Origin: Eucalyptus grandis
Taxonomy: Eukaryota; Streptophyta; Magnoliopsida; Myrtales; Myrtaceae
Assembly (NCBI RefSeq): GCF_016545825.1
Contig: NC_052616.1
Span: 39,581,871 to 39,645,870 of the forward strand
DNA length: 64,000 bases
Direction: 5' to 3'
In this document: positions 36,126-49,113 of the stretch, in pieces
How positions within the stretch are numbered: position 1 is the stretch's first letter
Layout: every line of letters begins with the position of its first letter
Notes under the pieces: model-generated
What the model was told of the DNA's origin: nothing
What the model saw: only the letters and a program-made list of their open reading frames with translations
Database searches by the model: none
Program-made: the position numbers and the translations under genes

Positions 36126-38866
36126 TGAGTCCTCATTAGATTAAGGTTTATGTTTTCAGACTCTATTCATCTCTCAAAAAATATAACGTTTCTAAAAAAT
36201 ATTTTTTTAGAAAAATAGCTATATCTTTTTATATTCAATAGAAACTTGAAAATAAAGTGAAAAACATTTTCCACTCTTTGACATGAAAAATCTTTTTCTC
36301 CATTCACTCATTTTAATAATTTTTTTTAAAAAAACCAATCCTAAGATCATATCTTTCATTTTCCTTTTCTTTCTTTTTCATCTTTTCCTCAGCCAATAGC
36401 CGGCCATGGGGATGGCTGGCGACCAACCCTAGGCAAGCTCAAGCCTCACCACAAGCCAATAAAGCTCCAGCTCACTAAATACTAACGAGGCCAAGCTCTC
36501 TTTAAGGCCAGTGAGCTGGGAGAGGCTCGAGCCTTACTCAAGGTGGCCAGAGCCTTGCTAGCCTTTGGCGACCTCCGACAAGGCCCTAGCTCACCCATCA
36601 ACCATGAGCAAGCTCAGGCCTCATTGGACTATGGCAAGGCTCGAGCTCACCTATGGCCAGTCATCAGTTATTGGCAACCGACCAAGGAAGAAGAATAAGA
36701 AAAAGAAAGAAAAGAAAAAAAAAAGTTAAATTAAATTAAATAAAAACTCGATTTTTCAAAAAAATATAAAAAGAAAAGAAAATTGTGTTTTGTGAAAAAA
36801 AGAAAAAAAAAGTGAAGTGAAAAAAGATATGTAAAGTGTTTTATCCAACTTGAAAAGTAGAAAACATTTCCCCTATTTTATAAGCTTGTTTCCATTGATG
36901 GAAAATGTTTTCCTCAATTAATTCATTTTCATTGAAACAAATACCAAAGAATTTGGAAAATATTTTCCTAGAAGTTATTTTCTGTGCTCCGGTCATTTCG
37001 TAGAAAATGTGATGTTTTTAGAAAATATTTTTCAAGAAAATATAATTAATTTCTAGTGTGCAGCTAAAGCTTGAATATAAGATAATTTTTCTATATTCGT
37101 TAGGGAAATTTTTCTCCACGCACTCTTTTTCAATAATTTTTTATTATTTTATTTTTAAAATTGATTTTTAATTGATTTTTAATTTTTTAAATCGAATTTT
37201 ATTTCTCTTTTCTTTTTCATTTTCCAACCGCCGTCAAGTGGGTTCAAGCCTCGCCACAAGCTGACAAGGCTCGAGCTCGTTAGATACTAGCGAGATCGAG
37301 CTCACTCAAGATTGTCGAGCAAGCTCAAGCCTCACTAGATCCAACGAGTTAGGTAAGGCACCTTGCTTGAGGTCGCCAGAGGTTTGCCAACCTTGCTCGA
37401 GGTCGTTAGGAGGTTAGCGAACCTCTAGCAATCTTGGGCAAGGCTCGAGCCCCACCCAACTCGTTGAATGGGTGAGGCCCAAGTGTGCCTAACAGCCTTG
37501 AGTGAGCTCGGGGCGAGGTGAGGTAGAGTCTCGCCTTAGGGCGACGAGCCAAAGAAAAAGTAGTAAAAGAAAAGAACAATAATGAAAAAAAAATTAAAAT
37601 GGATTTTTTAAATAAAATAAAATTAAAAGTAAAATAAAAGGAAAAGGCATTTGATGAAAGAAAGTGAGATAAAAGAAGATATGGAAAAGGTTTTCTTCTA
37701 TCTCAAAAGCGAGAAACATTTTTCCTTAGTTTAAAAGATATTTTTCTATTATTGGAAAATGTTTTGCCACAGAAAATGCCAATTTTCTTGGCCCTCTCTC
37801 GTCTACTGATGATCCAATGAAAAGGCCTTGTCGCGCCAAGACCCACATCATATGGGTGTGCGAAAGCAAAGCATACATCCCCATTCCGCAAAGGTCAACA
37901 ATTTTAATAATGTTTTATTTCTTTTTTGATTTCTTTTATTAATTTGTTCTTTTCTCTTCTTCTTTTTTTTTTTTCTTCCTTTTTTTTTTTTTTTTTTTTC
38001 CGATAGTGGCTGGCAAGGCTGATTGAAGGCAATCGTGCCTCGCAAAGGCCTAGGGGCCTACAAGCGAAGGCAACCATGGCCTTGCTAGCTGTGGGCGAGG
38101 CCACTTTTGCTTGCAACCGGTAAGGCCATGGCAAGGTTGGCCTTGCCCAAAGCCCTCGTTGGATATTGTGGGGCAAAAAACAAAAGTAGGAAGAAAAGAA
38201 AAAGAAATAAGGAAAATAAAATAAAAGATTAAAACTTTAATAAAAATTTGAAAAAGAAATAAAATTTTATTAAACAATTACTAACGTTAGTGTCGGTTAG
38301 ACGGTGATATCTATCAAGACGACTAACCAAAATTGATTGGAAGAAATAAATTGACATAAATATAAAAATTTAAGACTGAATTAATTAAAAAAAAAAGATA
38401 CAATTGCAATAGATCAATGACTTTTTTGAAAATTTTCTCAATTTTCTTTTTGGGCAAAGGGATGCTAAGACATGATGCAAGTCAAGCAGATAGACAATGA
38501 TTAAAATGAGAATGCAAAATATGAGATCATTTAGTGCACACATGATAATCATTTTATTTTTAACAAAAACTATTTTTCCGTTCTCGAGATCCTTTAGTAA
38601 TGTAATTTCATTTTTATTTTATTTTTGGAGCAAATTTTTAATCCCAAAATAAGTTTAAAATAAAAATGAGATCTTTATTTCTAGAATAAAAATAAGAAAA
38701 TTCTCTTCTTATCACTCACTCTCACTACTGAGCATCCAACTGCTGCCACCCACCACTTGCCATTGTTGTTTGCCAACCATTGACACTAATCACCCAAGAA
38801 AGAGAAATTGTGTCATTATCAAACACATCTATATTCTGGGAACAGAAATTTTGTATCATTATCTAA

Positions 38867-39631
38867 GGACAAAGTACAGCCCAAGTGTCAAAACTTGGTA
38901 CGGAGAAACACTTAAGTACCAAAAGTTAGGAAAATGACATTTAAATGCCACTTTTTTTGAAAAGTGGGACACTTAAGTGCCATCTCCAACAAATCCCACT
39001 GGAAATCCTACGTGACAATTTTTTTTTTCTACGTGGCTCGCCGAAACTCTGACTCAACAAACAAAGGCAAAAACGACGTCATTTTTAAGCGGATTCAAAT
39101 GTTAATATAAAAATTAATTTAATTTAATTATAAAAATAAATTATTATTCTAATAAAATAATATAAACTAATTTTTAAAAAGGGTGGGGGAGAGGAGGCGG
39201 CGGGCTGAGGTTGAGCCCTCATTGCCGCTCTGCCTCCCGCTGTTCTTGAAAGGGCCGGCGGCAGTGGGGGAGCGTCGGCCGGGTCCGGCGGTGGCGAGGC
39301 TCAACAGTCTCCCCCTTTTAATAGTTGAATTTTTATTTTTAAATGTTTTAAATAGATTAGTTTTTAATTTAATTAATTTAATTTTTATATTAAATTTTTA
39401 CCATGTTAGAGACAAAACGACGTCGTTTTTGTATTTTTTAGCCACATCGTGCAAAACGACATTGTTTTGCATTTACCTCGTCGAGAAAATCATCACGTCA
39501 GCATTTTAGCTGGATTTGCACTTAAGCGGTCTATTTTGCTCCGATTTTGCCACTTAAATGTCGCTTTTCTAACTTTTGGCACTAAAGTGTCCCTCCGTGC
39601 CAAGTTTTGGTACTCCAGGTGTCCATACCTC
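38867..39631. mobile_element. Mutator-like MITE (765 bp) with perfect target duplication, absent from copy 2
   Basis: The left arm (AAGTGTCAAAACTTGGTACG, then CACTTAAGTACCAAAAGTTAG) matches the reverse complement of the right arm (GGAGTACCAAAACTTGGCAC, then CACTTTAGTGCCAAAAGTTAG). The sequence CATTATCTAA flanks both sides (38857-38866 and 39632-39641), a 9-10 bp duplication typical of Mutator-like elements. Copy 2 keeps one diverged site, CATTATTATTC at 58741, with no insert. Frames at 39183-39727 are not genes. Confidence 0.85.
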
Positions 39632-40168
39632 CATTATCTAACATATATTTTTGCTCGAGAACTCATTCGGGAAATAAAAATAGGAAAATCTGTTTCTGAA
39701 ATAAAAATAAAATTTAAAACAGAATAGTTATCATTTGTGTTCTTAAATGTCGTGATATAGAGCGGTTATTCGAGGAACCGACTTCCAAATTCGGGCCTTT
39801 CAGCTCGTAACGAGTGATACGTCAAGGCGGTAAACGACTCAGTCAAAACAGAGTCAATAAAGGGAGTTCCACCTACAATTTCACGCCACTACCTTGCTTT
39901 GATAAATCTATGGCCATTTAAGTCCTTAGATGTGGTATTAGGATTAGCCGTTTGGACCTACCTATATCCTGTCATAACGTAGTAATGCAGACAGATGCAT
40001 ATAAAGTCTCGTAAGTTCATGTCATGCTACTAAAGAGCAAAACACATATATTTACCCAAAATTTACCCACACAAGGACAGTGATCCAATCAAAAGCAAGC
40101 CAGAGGAATTCGACTTGGTTCCAACCCTTGAAAGAATGGGGAAAAACTAGATTACCGATGCTTCTCAC

Positions 40169-40361
40169 ATTTAGTGTTAGGTAAACGCTCCTTAGGTGAG
40201 GATACATGTGAGAATTAGGGTTAGAGGAGAGACTTGAGCACTATTTATAATGTTTTCAGCTAAGCCCCCTCATTATGGGCCAAGCTCAACTCGATTCACA
40301 CTAGCCAGTTTTATATTAAATTAATTAAGAAACCTTCTATCTCACCTTAGATCAATCCTAT
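40169..40361 (-). mobile_element. Copia 3' LTR, part 1 (interrupted by a solo LTR)
   Basis: The reverse complement resembles 22410-22610: GGTGAGATAGAAGG, CTGGCTAGTGTGAATC, TATAAATAGTGCTCAAGTC, GGAGCGTTTACC. It continues at 44294 after removal of the inserted solo LTR. It belongs to the minus-strand copia remnant to its right and abuts the end of duplicated block copy 1. Confidence 0.65.
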
Positions 40362-43300
40362 TGTGACATCCAGATTTTCAGGTTCGGATTTCGATTAAAT
40401 AAATCGGGCATTTCATCGAAATGACTATAGTGTTTTTTTCTGAGTTGGCTAACTAGACTAACTTGGTAAGTTATTAAGGACTTTAAGGAAAATAGATTTG
40501 AAAATTCGACCAAGAATCGATTTCTAGACCGTGCTCATCTTTAGAGATCATTATGGCACAGTTAAAAATCAAATTAAGATCGAGAGATAGGTCGGTTCGA
40601 CTGTGATGAATGATCAATCCTAGATGACTCCACTAAATTGGAAAACTCTTCTCGACCGGCACTAATTTGATTTGAATTCTCGAGATTTTCACGATAAATG
40701 AAAATCGCCAATGGTTCGAGTTGGTTCATCGTGGTTCGAAGAAAATCGACAACGGGTCATTTGTCCTAAAAAATTCTGAAAACTACCCGGTAATCTAAGT
40801 CATGCTAAAAGCACGTCGGAGTGAAATTAACCGTCAATTGAGTCCGATTTCAGAAATTGAAGATTATGTGATGTCACGAGCTATTTTAGGAACGTCAACT
40901 CAGTCTCAAAAGATTTTTCAAATATTCTGAGATTTTTACAGAAAATGGATTCGAATGCCGCGGAAAATTAGCGGAAATTCGGACGGGCTCAATTAAAGGA
41001 AATTGGACTTCCGAGCCAAGTCTTTGAGTGTCAAGGACTTGTAGAAAATTGTTCGATATTTTCTTTCATCGAAATTGGACCTCGATTTGGAGATTTGAGT
41101 GAGGAATTGAAGTTAATATTGGTGAAATTTGGATTTAGGTAAATGCAGCAATTTTGGGCTTCAATTTGGTTTATTTGTGAATATTAAGGTTGGAAAGAAA
41201 TGGGGGACAAGCAATAAATGGGATGGCTAAGGTTTGATGATTATGGGGATAATGGCTTGACTTTTTGTTCCCCCTCTCCTCTCTTTCCTCTCTCGGACGC
41301 ATGCTTTTTCTCCACCTGCTTCTGCCGATCTTTTCATTTGCCTTCCCTCGAGCCATCCCACTTTCTTCTTCACGTGCAGACTCATCCCCCTCAAGCTTTC
41401 ACCCCCACGCCCACCAATTTCTCTAGTTACTCTCTTCTTCAACCCGCGAGACTGCAGCTCACGAACCGAGCGTGCTTCAGCCACGATTCCTTTTCACACC
41501 GCCAGCTCATGGTCAACAAACTAGCCATAAAATCCACCGAAGTTGCATTTTTGACCAACGAATCCTCTCCATCTCTGCTTCGGTTTGCCAACGTCTGTTG
41601 CCACCACATCAACCAAAGTAGCCTCATCACCACACGACCTCAACCAGCAACTTCGGCCACCTGCCGCGTGCTCCATTAGTGTACATCTCTGCCGAATTCA
41701 CCCTCTTCGAGCAGTCCACGTTTACCTCAGCTTCACTGACTTCTCTGCTAGCTTGCTTCCACTTCGTGCAGCCCATTCCACCGCCAGCAGCCGTCCACTT
41801 CCTTCGGTCTTCACTCCAAGCTGCCACGGTGTCGAGGTCCATCGAAGCTTCAGTCAACCTTGCATCTTCTTAGGCGGTTTGTTGAGCCAGCAAATCCACC
41901 GAGCGGCCACTTCTGCCATCATCTGCCGCGCGTGCCTTCATCCACCGAGACTGCAGCCACATCATGGTCAACAAACCAGCATCGAAGACCACCACAATTG
42001 ACAGCCCTCAGCACCACAAGGCCAGCGTCCAGCTGCCCGAAGGCTCCAATCGGTCTTCAAATGTCGAGACCCAACGACGGCCTTTGCTGCTCCTTCGCCC
42101 GGCCCAAAAACTTCACGCAAGCCAGCCCATGAAGTTCAGCAACTTCGGTCCAAAGATTTAGCAATTCAGCCCACTTGAAGCCTGCATCAATTCGGCCCAG
42201 CAGTTGGGCCATTTGCAGCCCGTAGCTTCAGCCCATCTTGAGTTCAGCAGCCCAAGTGCACTTCAACTTTAGCCTATTAATTTCAGTCAGGCCCAATCCA
42301 GCAGTCTTCAGCCCATTTGAAGTTCAACCCAGCTTTGAAGCCCAGCAAATTTAGTAGTTCAGCCCATCTTGGGCCCGTGAAGCAGGCCCAGTCTGTAGCC
42401 AAGTCCAAGCTCGCAGGTGTCGTCGCGAGCCCAAGTTCGGCCGCCGTTGCGTCGTCATCGCGGTGTTCCGGTCTTCACTTTGCCAAGTGAGTTTTACTCA
42501 CTAATGCTTTCTTAGTTTGCTAATTATGCTTAAGGGTTTATTAGATTTAATTAAGTGCAATTAGGTGATTAGATTAGAGTAGATTAGCGATTATTAGGTA
42601 ATTGCATTGCATATTAGTGAAATAATTAGTGTACTTAAGTAGAGAATGGCCCATACTATTTATTGAATGCTACTAGGGATTTTTCCCGACCCTTATCGGG
42701 TGTTAATTAAGCAATTCGTGCACAAGTGGAATTTTAGGAATTAAATATTAATTTTTCAAATTAATTATTTAATTATATATTTTCCAGAAATTCAACTAGG
42801 ATAGCTAGTGACCAGAATTTTGTGCTGATTGTCGTGCGCAGTTCGTTTATTTAATTGAGCTTTATTTTATTCTGAATTGAATTATTTGTGAAATTGAATA
42901 TTATCCTTTAATGGAATAATCTTTGGTTATTGATTGAAAAATAACCGGGCGTTAGTTGACAACACCAAAAATATTTTGGTGGACTATATAAAATGGTGGG
43001 TTTTGTGAAAAATGAAATTATTATATTTTGGTTAGGGCCGATCGTGTATCCACACACGACATTTTATCGGAAAGGATAAAATTGATTATTTGATTGTTTG
43101 CTTGGAATGGCATGTATACTGACTTGATGACTCCACAGAGCATCTTGAGACAGGACGGTATAATCTACCGGCTCGATGACTCTACGGAGCATCTTGAGAT
43201 AGTACAATATGATAAATTGTATGATCTACCGGCTCGATAACTCTACGGAACATCTTGAGACAGTACGGTATGATAAATTGTATGATCTACCGGCTCGATA

Positions 43301-44288
43301 ACTCTACGGAACATCTAGAGACAGTACGGTATGATAAATTGTGTGTATACCGGCTCAGTGACTTTATATGTCATCTTGAGATAGGACGGTATGATCTACC
43401 AACTCGATGACTCTACAAATTATCTTGAGACAGTACGGTAAGATATACCGGCTTGATAATCCTACAGATCATCTAGAGATAGTACGGTATGATTTGACAG
43501 CTCAATAACTCTATATGTCAACTGGAGATAAGATAACATACTATCTATATATCATCTAGGGTGAGTAGTCTTGGATGTTGATTAGACTTATATAAAGTAT
43601 GGAAGGGGTCGATCAAGAGATAATTTGGATGACATGTAATTGACTAGGTCGATTGATCGATGATTCGATCTGATTGGGTGATGTGATGTGATGATGTATA
43701 TTTGATATATATACTAACTTGCAAGAAGGAACTGAGGCCAAGGTAAGTCCTCTAACTCATGATATGCTTAGGTAGCCTAAGGTGTATTAGTTTACTAATA
43801 AGGTTTTAGGGGGTAGAACTTGCTGAGACGTGGTCTCAATGGTTATTGAATAACCATTTCAAGACCCTGATGAGTAGCCTGAGGAGGAGAAATCTAAAGA
43901 GGAGAATCCTAATGTGGAACCAGATGAGAAGGAACATTTTGGAGAAGAAGATGGCCATGAAGAGGATCCTGAGTATGACCTGGATGAGGACTGAGATCCC
44001 ATCTTGTTTTGTCATACCTTGATTATATGTGGATAAGGGTTAGATCAGACCCCTGAGAATAGTATTGCATTATATACTATGAGGTGCTTGTATAAAAGAG
44101 TAGTTGTGAATTTCAATATGAAAAATATGGCCTTACTTTTCTATCACATTGTTTTATTGTCTAGGGATTATAATTGCTCCCGCATGTGCATATTAAAATG
44201 AAAAGGTCGGCGATACGTTCTGGGATATCGCTTTTAAAATCGACCAAAAGTAAGGGATGTGTGCGTGCCAGAGGATTAGGGCGTGACA
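40362..44288 (+). mobile_element. Solo LTR, 3.9 kb, gypsy-type, with perfect 5-bp target duplication
   Basis: It starts TGTGACATCCAGATT and ends TTAGGGCGTGACA. CCTAT lies at 40357-40361 and 44289-44293. Joining the flanks restores a continuous copia LTR. There is no polyprotein, primer-binding site or second LTR, so it is a solo LTR left by recombination between LTRs. The interior has a C/T-rich leader-like segment (41260-42120) whose open frames (for example 41218-41679) show no domain, a minisatellite at 43125-43560, and an acidic-looking frame at 43850-43990 that is not a convincing gene. Orientation is assigned by TG...CA and resemblance to the LTRs at 1-1574 and 14459. Confidence 0.85.
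43125..43560. repeat. Minisatellite inside the solo LTR, eight copies
   Basis: Core CTACCGGCTCGATGACTCTA plus CGGAGCATCTTGAGACAGTACGG is repeated eight times with 47-62 bp spacing. Longer units carry the extra TATGATAAATTGTATGA. Copies decay toward the right end. Confidence 0.85.
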
Positions 44289-44293
44289 CCTAT

Positions 44294-44380
44294 TTTACGG
44301 TAACCGTAAAAACAGTAAATTACAATATCAATTAATTTAGTCCACATTAGGAAAATTATTATATTCTCTCACTTAGACTA
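44294..44380 (-). mobile_element. Copia 3' LTR, part 2, with adjoining polypurine tract
   Basis: Continuation of the copia LTR after the solo LTR. On the minus strand AAGTGAGAGAA (about 44366-44376) resembles the polypurine tract normally found just before a copia 3' LTR. The exact LTR start is uncertain. Confidence 0.45.
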
Positions 44381-44899
44381 TATTAATTGAAATTGTACTG
44401 TATTTGTGCATATTTGGTCTAGAGATAATTCTTAATAGTTAATCATATCCCATAAAATCTTAAACACCGAATCATGATAGTAACTGCATGTATACACACA
44501 GAGCATTCCATGGTCACGAGTGCTCTCAACTTTATTGATATAGATTCAATATGGTAATGTGTCGAATGGATAACATCTCTCATAGAGAGATCTCATTTGC
44601 CAATCATCATTCTCTTACCTTAAACGTTACAAAAACTTGTGCCACTAGAGAATGCTTTATGATTCTAATGAACCCACATATGCATTGTCCTTACGGTTAA
44701 CCTTTCTTTATATATAACAAGACATATGCACATGGCTAATAACTGAATGCCCCTAGCCTTCACTCAAGGTTTATACAACACCTTGAGAATTTATCAATAT
44801 GTATTCAACATAGTAACAACACATTCAAAAATATTTTATTGAATGCAAAAGTTAATACATATCAAACCGTTACAAAGTGTAACGAACACAGATGAGTAA

Positions 44900-47600
44900 A
44901 GCAAAAATAGTTCTCACTAAACAACAGCATCTCATGATGCTCCTATGCCCATGCTAATGACATGTCACTCAAATACACATGGGCATAGGCATTTAATTAG
45001 TGGATCTGCAACCATATCATCTGTGAAAATATATTATATTATTACGTCACCTTTCTGTACCGTTTCCTTTTAGTAAAAAATTTTGACCACCAAATATTTA
45101 GACCCTTGAGACCTTTGTAGTAAATAAATTATGCTACAAATTTGTTATTTCAATACAACCGTATGGGTCTATTCATAAAATTAAAACAATCAACTCTTTT
45201 ATAAGGTTCTGGAGCCTAATAGCCCAAGTAACAGCCTAAAAGAATATCACTAATACTAGTTACATAGTAAAAGATGACATGGAACTTTATTTACTGCACT
45301 TCCTGCTAACATAAATATGTATTCCATTATTGATCACATGACATCCTAATAGCCATCAAAGTTTACATCTGAATACCTTACTAGTTGTAAGAATTGAACA
45401 TGTCTGTAAATTAACATATAATCTATTATCCTCTTTAAGTACCTTAAAACCATTTTGACAACAACCCAGTGATCGCATCCTAAATTTGATTGATTTCTGC
45501 CTAGAAGTTCCATTGCAAAGACGATATTTAGTCTAGTGCAAATTTGAGCATACATTATACTTTTAAATGCACTATAACAAGGTACACCATTTAATTGCGT
45601 TTTTCTCAATATCTAAATAAGGGCAATGTAATAGATTCATTCCATTACCTTTAAAAACAAGAGCAATTCCTGACTTGCAATGATATATATTGTATATTTC
45701 CAAAATACAATCAACAAATGTCCTCAGAAAATCTAATATAATATGACGAAAACAATCTTTATGAATCTTAGTACAAAGGATAAAAGATGCCATGCCTCAA
45801 GTTACTACTAGTAAGCAAAATATCACGTATATAGAGTATGAGAAAAATAAATTTCCTCCCACTGACCTTGCAGTATATATTAAATTACTTTGTTCCCAAT
45901 TGAACAAAATAACAACACTATGAAACTTTAATAATAGTGTTTGGAAACTTGCTTAAAAACTATGAATAAAACTTTTCAGTTTACACATAAGTTTACTTGA
46001 ATCTGCTGCAAAATCCTCCAATTGCACTATATAGATTTTATATCTATTTAATGTAACTCCAAATCAAAAAGAACTATTAATGCAACATTCACTCTGAAAG
46101 AATATTTAAAAAAATAATTATTTATTTACTATAAACTATCCACCCCTTTTAGAGTGAAAACTTTATCATCTTTTATTGCATATAATCACATACTTGATTA
46201 AGGATAAGAAACAACATTCATTTATATCACTAAATCAACCATGTAGTAGATATTGCAGTCATGCTTTCACAAATAGACTATATAGTCTAGTGGAATAACT
46301 GATCATCTTTTCCTAATAAATATCCTGAGTAAAGCTATAACCACTCCATTCTATACTTGAGAGGTTTAGAAAAATTTCATCATAATAATATTAAGAATAG
46401 TACCTTGAACCTCAACAAATTTAGTCTATGGTATAGGAGATTCCACAATTGTCTGTACCACAATTGTCTGTATAGGCAAGACAAAGACACATTGATCTTC
46501 CATCACACTATTATCATTAATAGTCTTAGAGCAACTATCCTCTACAATTACATTAAACTGTAGAAACTTTATAATATGTGATTCCATAATTCTTGTATTT
46601 TCTTTAGGGTCATAAAATGAATATCCCTTTCGAACAATCTGAGTAAGATACAAAATAATTTCAAGTGGATCTAAATTCTAATAAACTTAATATTGAATTA
46701 GATAACCTCATTTATGCATGACACTTCTAAATTTAATATGATTCAAGTAATTTATGTCCAGTCTATAACTCAAAATTTTTTTATGAAATAACTTTGATAA
46801 GAAACACCTTTTGTATGTGAAAATGTTACTTTCAAAATATCAACCCACAGAAAACCGGATAAATAAGTCTTACTAATCATACTCATCACATTGTTCAATA
46901 TGGTGCATTTATGCCTTTCGGACAAATTTTTTTGTCAGGATTTTCGGGCATAGTAATTAAGTTACTACTTCAGAATCTACCAAGTATTTGACAAATGACC
47001 TTTTAAGCTATTTCGCATTGTCATACTTGCCAAAATACTCACGGCCACTATTAAGCTTGACAACCTTTTAAGACTAATTGTAATTGTTTTATTCTTTATC
47101 TCGGTAATTTTACTTCCACAATAATCTATAGAAGTCTTTAGATAACCGTTAAGAGTAGACAGAATATCAACATTGTCAACTTTTCTACTCTTCCTTTAGA
47201 CATGTATGAGATTATTCCTTGAATAGAAATTTTTTTGGAAACAACATTTTCAACCATATACGAGATGTATATGCCATTAGAACTTAAACACAATCTTTGC
47301 AGATGTGTCCTAATTTTGGTATTAGATAAAACATAACTTCAAGCCATTAAAGCTTTCACCATCTTTTAGCAGTGCAATCAGTAGACAAACCACTTTTCAA
47401 GTGTTCCTAAATAGAACGCTTCATGAACAGTAAGCAAATTCTATTGCTCTTTTCCCAAGCAGCAAATCATATGTCCACTACTTAAAATTTGAAGCAGTAA
47501 AAATCTCAATAATAATGGAGTTATTAATTACAGAAAATGTGACTAAAAAACAAGCAATGTATATAATTAGCATCATGTGAGCACCGTTTAACTTGACGTA
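44900..47600 (-). pseudogene. Ty1/copia polyprotein remnant (integrase to RNase H), minus strand
   Basis: Recognisable pieces in element order on the minus strand are listed here. YSFYDPKENTRIMESHIIKF (46426-46653) is the post-integrase segment. GIALVFKGNGMNLLHCPYLD (45572-45793) is the RT end. SIMYAQICTRLNIVFAMELL and VVVKMVLRYLK (45346-45609) are the RT-RNase H junction. YIFMLAGSAVNK lies around 45280, and DDMVADPLIK near 45010. Stops and frameshifts are frequent. No 5' LTR was found, so the element is truncated on its right side. Confidence 0.8.
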
Positions 47601-49100
47601 CAAGTACACATTCATAAAGTTATACGCATAATCATATAATCACCTTTGGGCATAATACATGACATGTAGTTGTACACTCCCCACATGATAGTGGTTATGA
47701 GAATATATTCTAATTTTCGTGAATTCATCACATTTTGGCATATGAACCACTAGGATCAATCATTCCTCCACCACACTATCATGTATCCCTCCATGAGCTA
47801 ATACACAATCACCTCCTTTGAGAGTATGACCACGCATTAGACCATGAGACATCCCAATCAGCATACGAGACCGAAATTTCTCAAACCCAATCAAGCGTGT
47901 CACTTTGGCGATCACTACTCAATTAAATCCTTAAAACACTCTCATACCAAGGATATAAACTTTACTTCTCACATATACCATATACATGTGATTTTAACTT
48001 TAGTGATAATGGCAGTAAATCACTAAAGTCTCATATCATGTTAATTACATTGATTTATTCATTAATAAAAATTAATCATACATATATATATAGCGAACTT
48101 GAAAAACAGATTCCAATGAGATCACTAATCACAGCAACACAAGAAACTTCTCATAATAGAGAATAAAGTATCTCTTGTGCACCCCGATTATAGATTACCA
48201 GAACAACATAAAAAAAATGTTGATCAAGAAGATTTCTCACAAATTAACATTATAGTAATACAGGGTACACCAAATCGACAAGCCTGACAGCTGATCCATT
48301 ATCACTCATGAATTTCATAAGGCAAAAAATGACTCCAAGGCCAACAACTGATTTATTAGCCAATTTTTTTTTTTAAAATAACAAATTATCATTGTAATCA
48401 ACCAGTATAGTCAAACCAGAGAACCAAATATCTAAACTTTAATAGTAGATACTATTCCTCTATGTAAATGTTGTCATACTCCTAAACAATAAAAAATATT
48501 CAACTTAATGGACATTAACCAGTGACCAGATGAGTTTAGGTACAATATGCAATGACATAACTGACATACATTACCTACATTCAGCAGATGTGTTAATTAG
48601 TACAATCAGTTTGGTCACAGATTCTTAAGACGTCCATTATTCAAAGGTTACCGGCATGTAAAGGAGTATGCATGAGCAATAAAAGTTGTATAACCTTTTA
48701 CTATTTCTCATCACATCGATACATAATTCAATTACTATCTCATAATAGTTGTATCCCATTAAGCCAGCTTCAGTTCATACTAAAGTTTAATTTTTATTAA
48801 TGAATCACACCATAATTATGTTTATGTGATAACATACCTGTAACCCAACATTTGTATTTCCAAAATCACAGAAAATACTATGTATTTTAAGATCCATAAA
48901 ATCAAATATATAAAATAAATACACCACAATATAGAGAATTAACATACGATTCCACTCCAATTTACCAACTGCTTCCAGTCATGAACACCAAATGACATCT
49001 CAAGAACCCACCCTTTCCCTACACACAACGCAGAGCAAGGGACACCAATTTGTAGCAACATTCAGCTTCTGATGTGATTCGATCTGACTTCCACGTTACA
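47601..49100. other. No gene seen; AT-rich, possibly 5' part of the copia remnant
   Basis: AT-rich sequence between copia pol remnants and the NPF gene. I could not recognise gag or an LTR. The part nearest 49114 should hold the 3' UTR of the NPF gene. Confidence 0.4.
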
Positions 49101-49113
49101 GTCCCTCACTTCC

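Larger units (their letters stand above)
31186..40165 (+). repeat. Copy 1 of a large duplicated repeat-rich block
   Basis: Collinear and clearly alike in the same orientation to 52952-59735. Examples are the opening AACTAATGCATGTTATACCT, then GGTGAAGTCAT, TGGACAATGAAATAAAA, GACCATGGAAGG, CCCTCTCTCGTCTACTGATG, and the closing CTAGATTACCGATGCTTCT. It includes nested MITEs, several GC-rich cores flanked by T/C and A/G tracts, and no coding sequence. Relative to copy 2 it has two extra MITEs (35161-36125, 38867-39631) and an extra segment (about 32165-33335), and it lacks one insert. Confidence 0.88.

Noticed and set aside
41218..42161. Open frames of up to 153 codons in the C/T-rich part of the solo LTR
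   Set aside because: Ser/Thr/Pro/His-rich composition, overlapping frames, no domain. It is a leader-like segment of the LTR.
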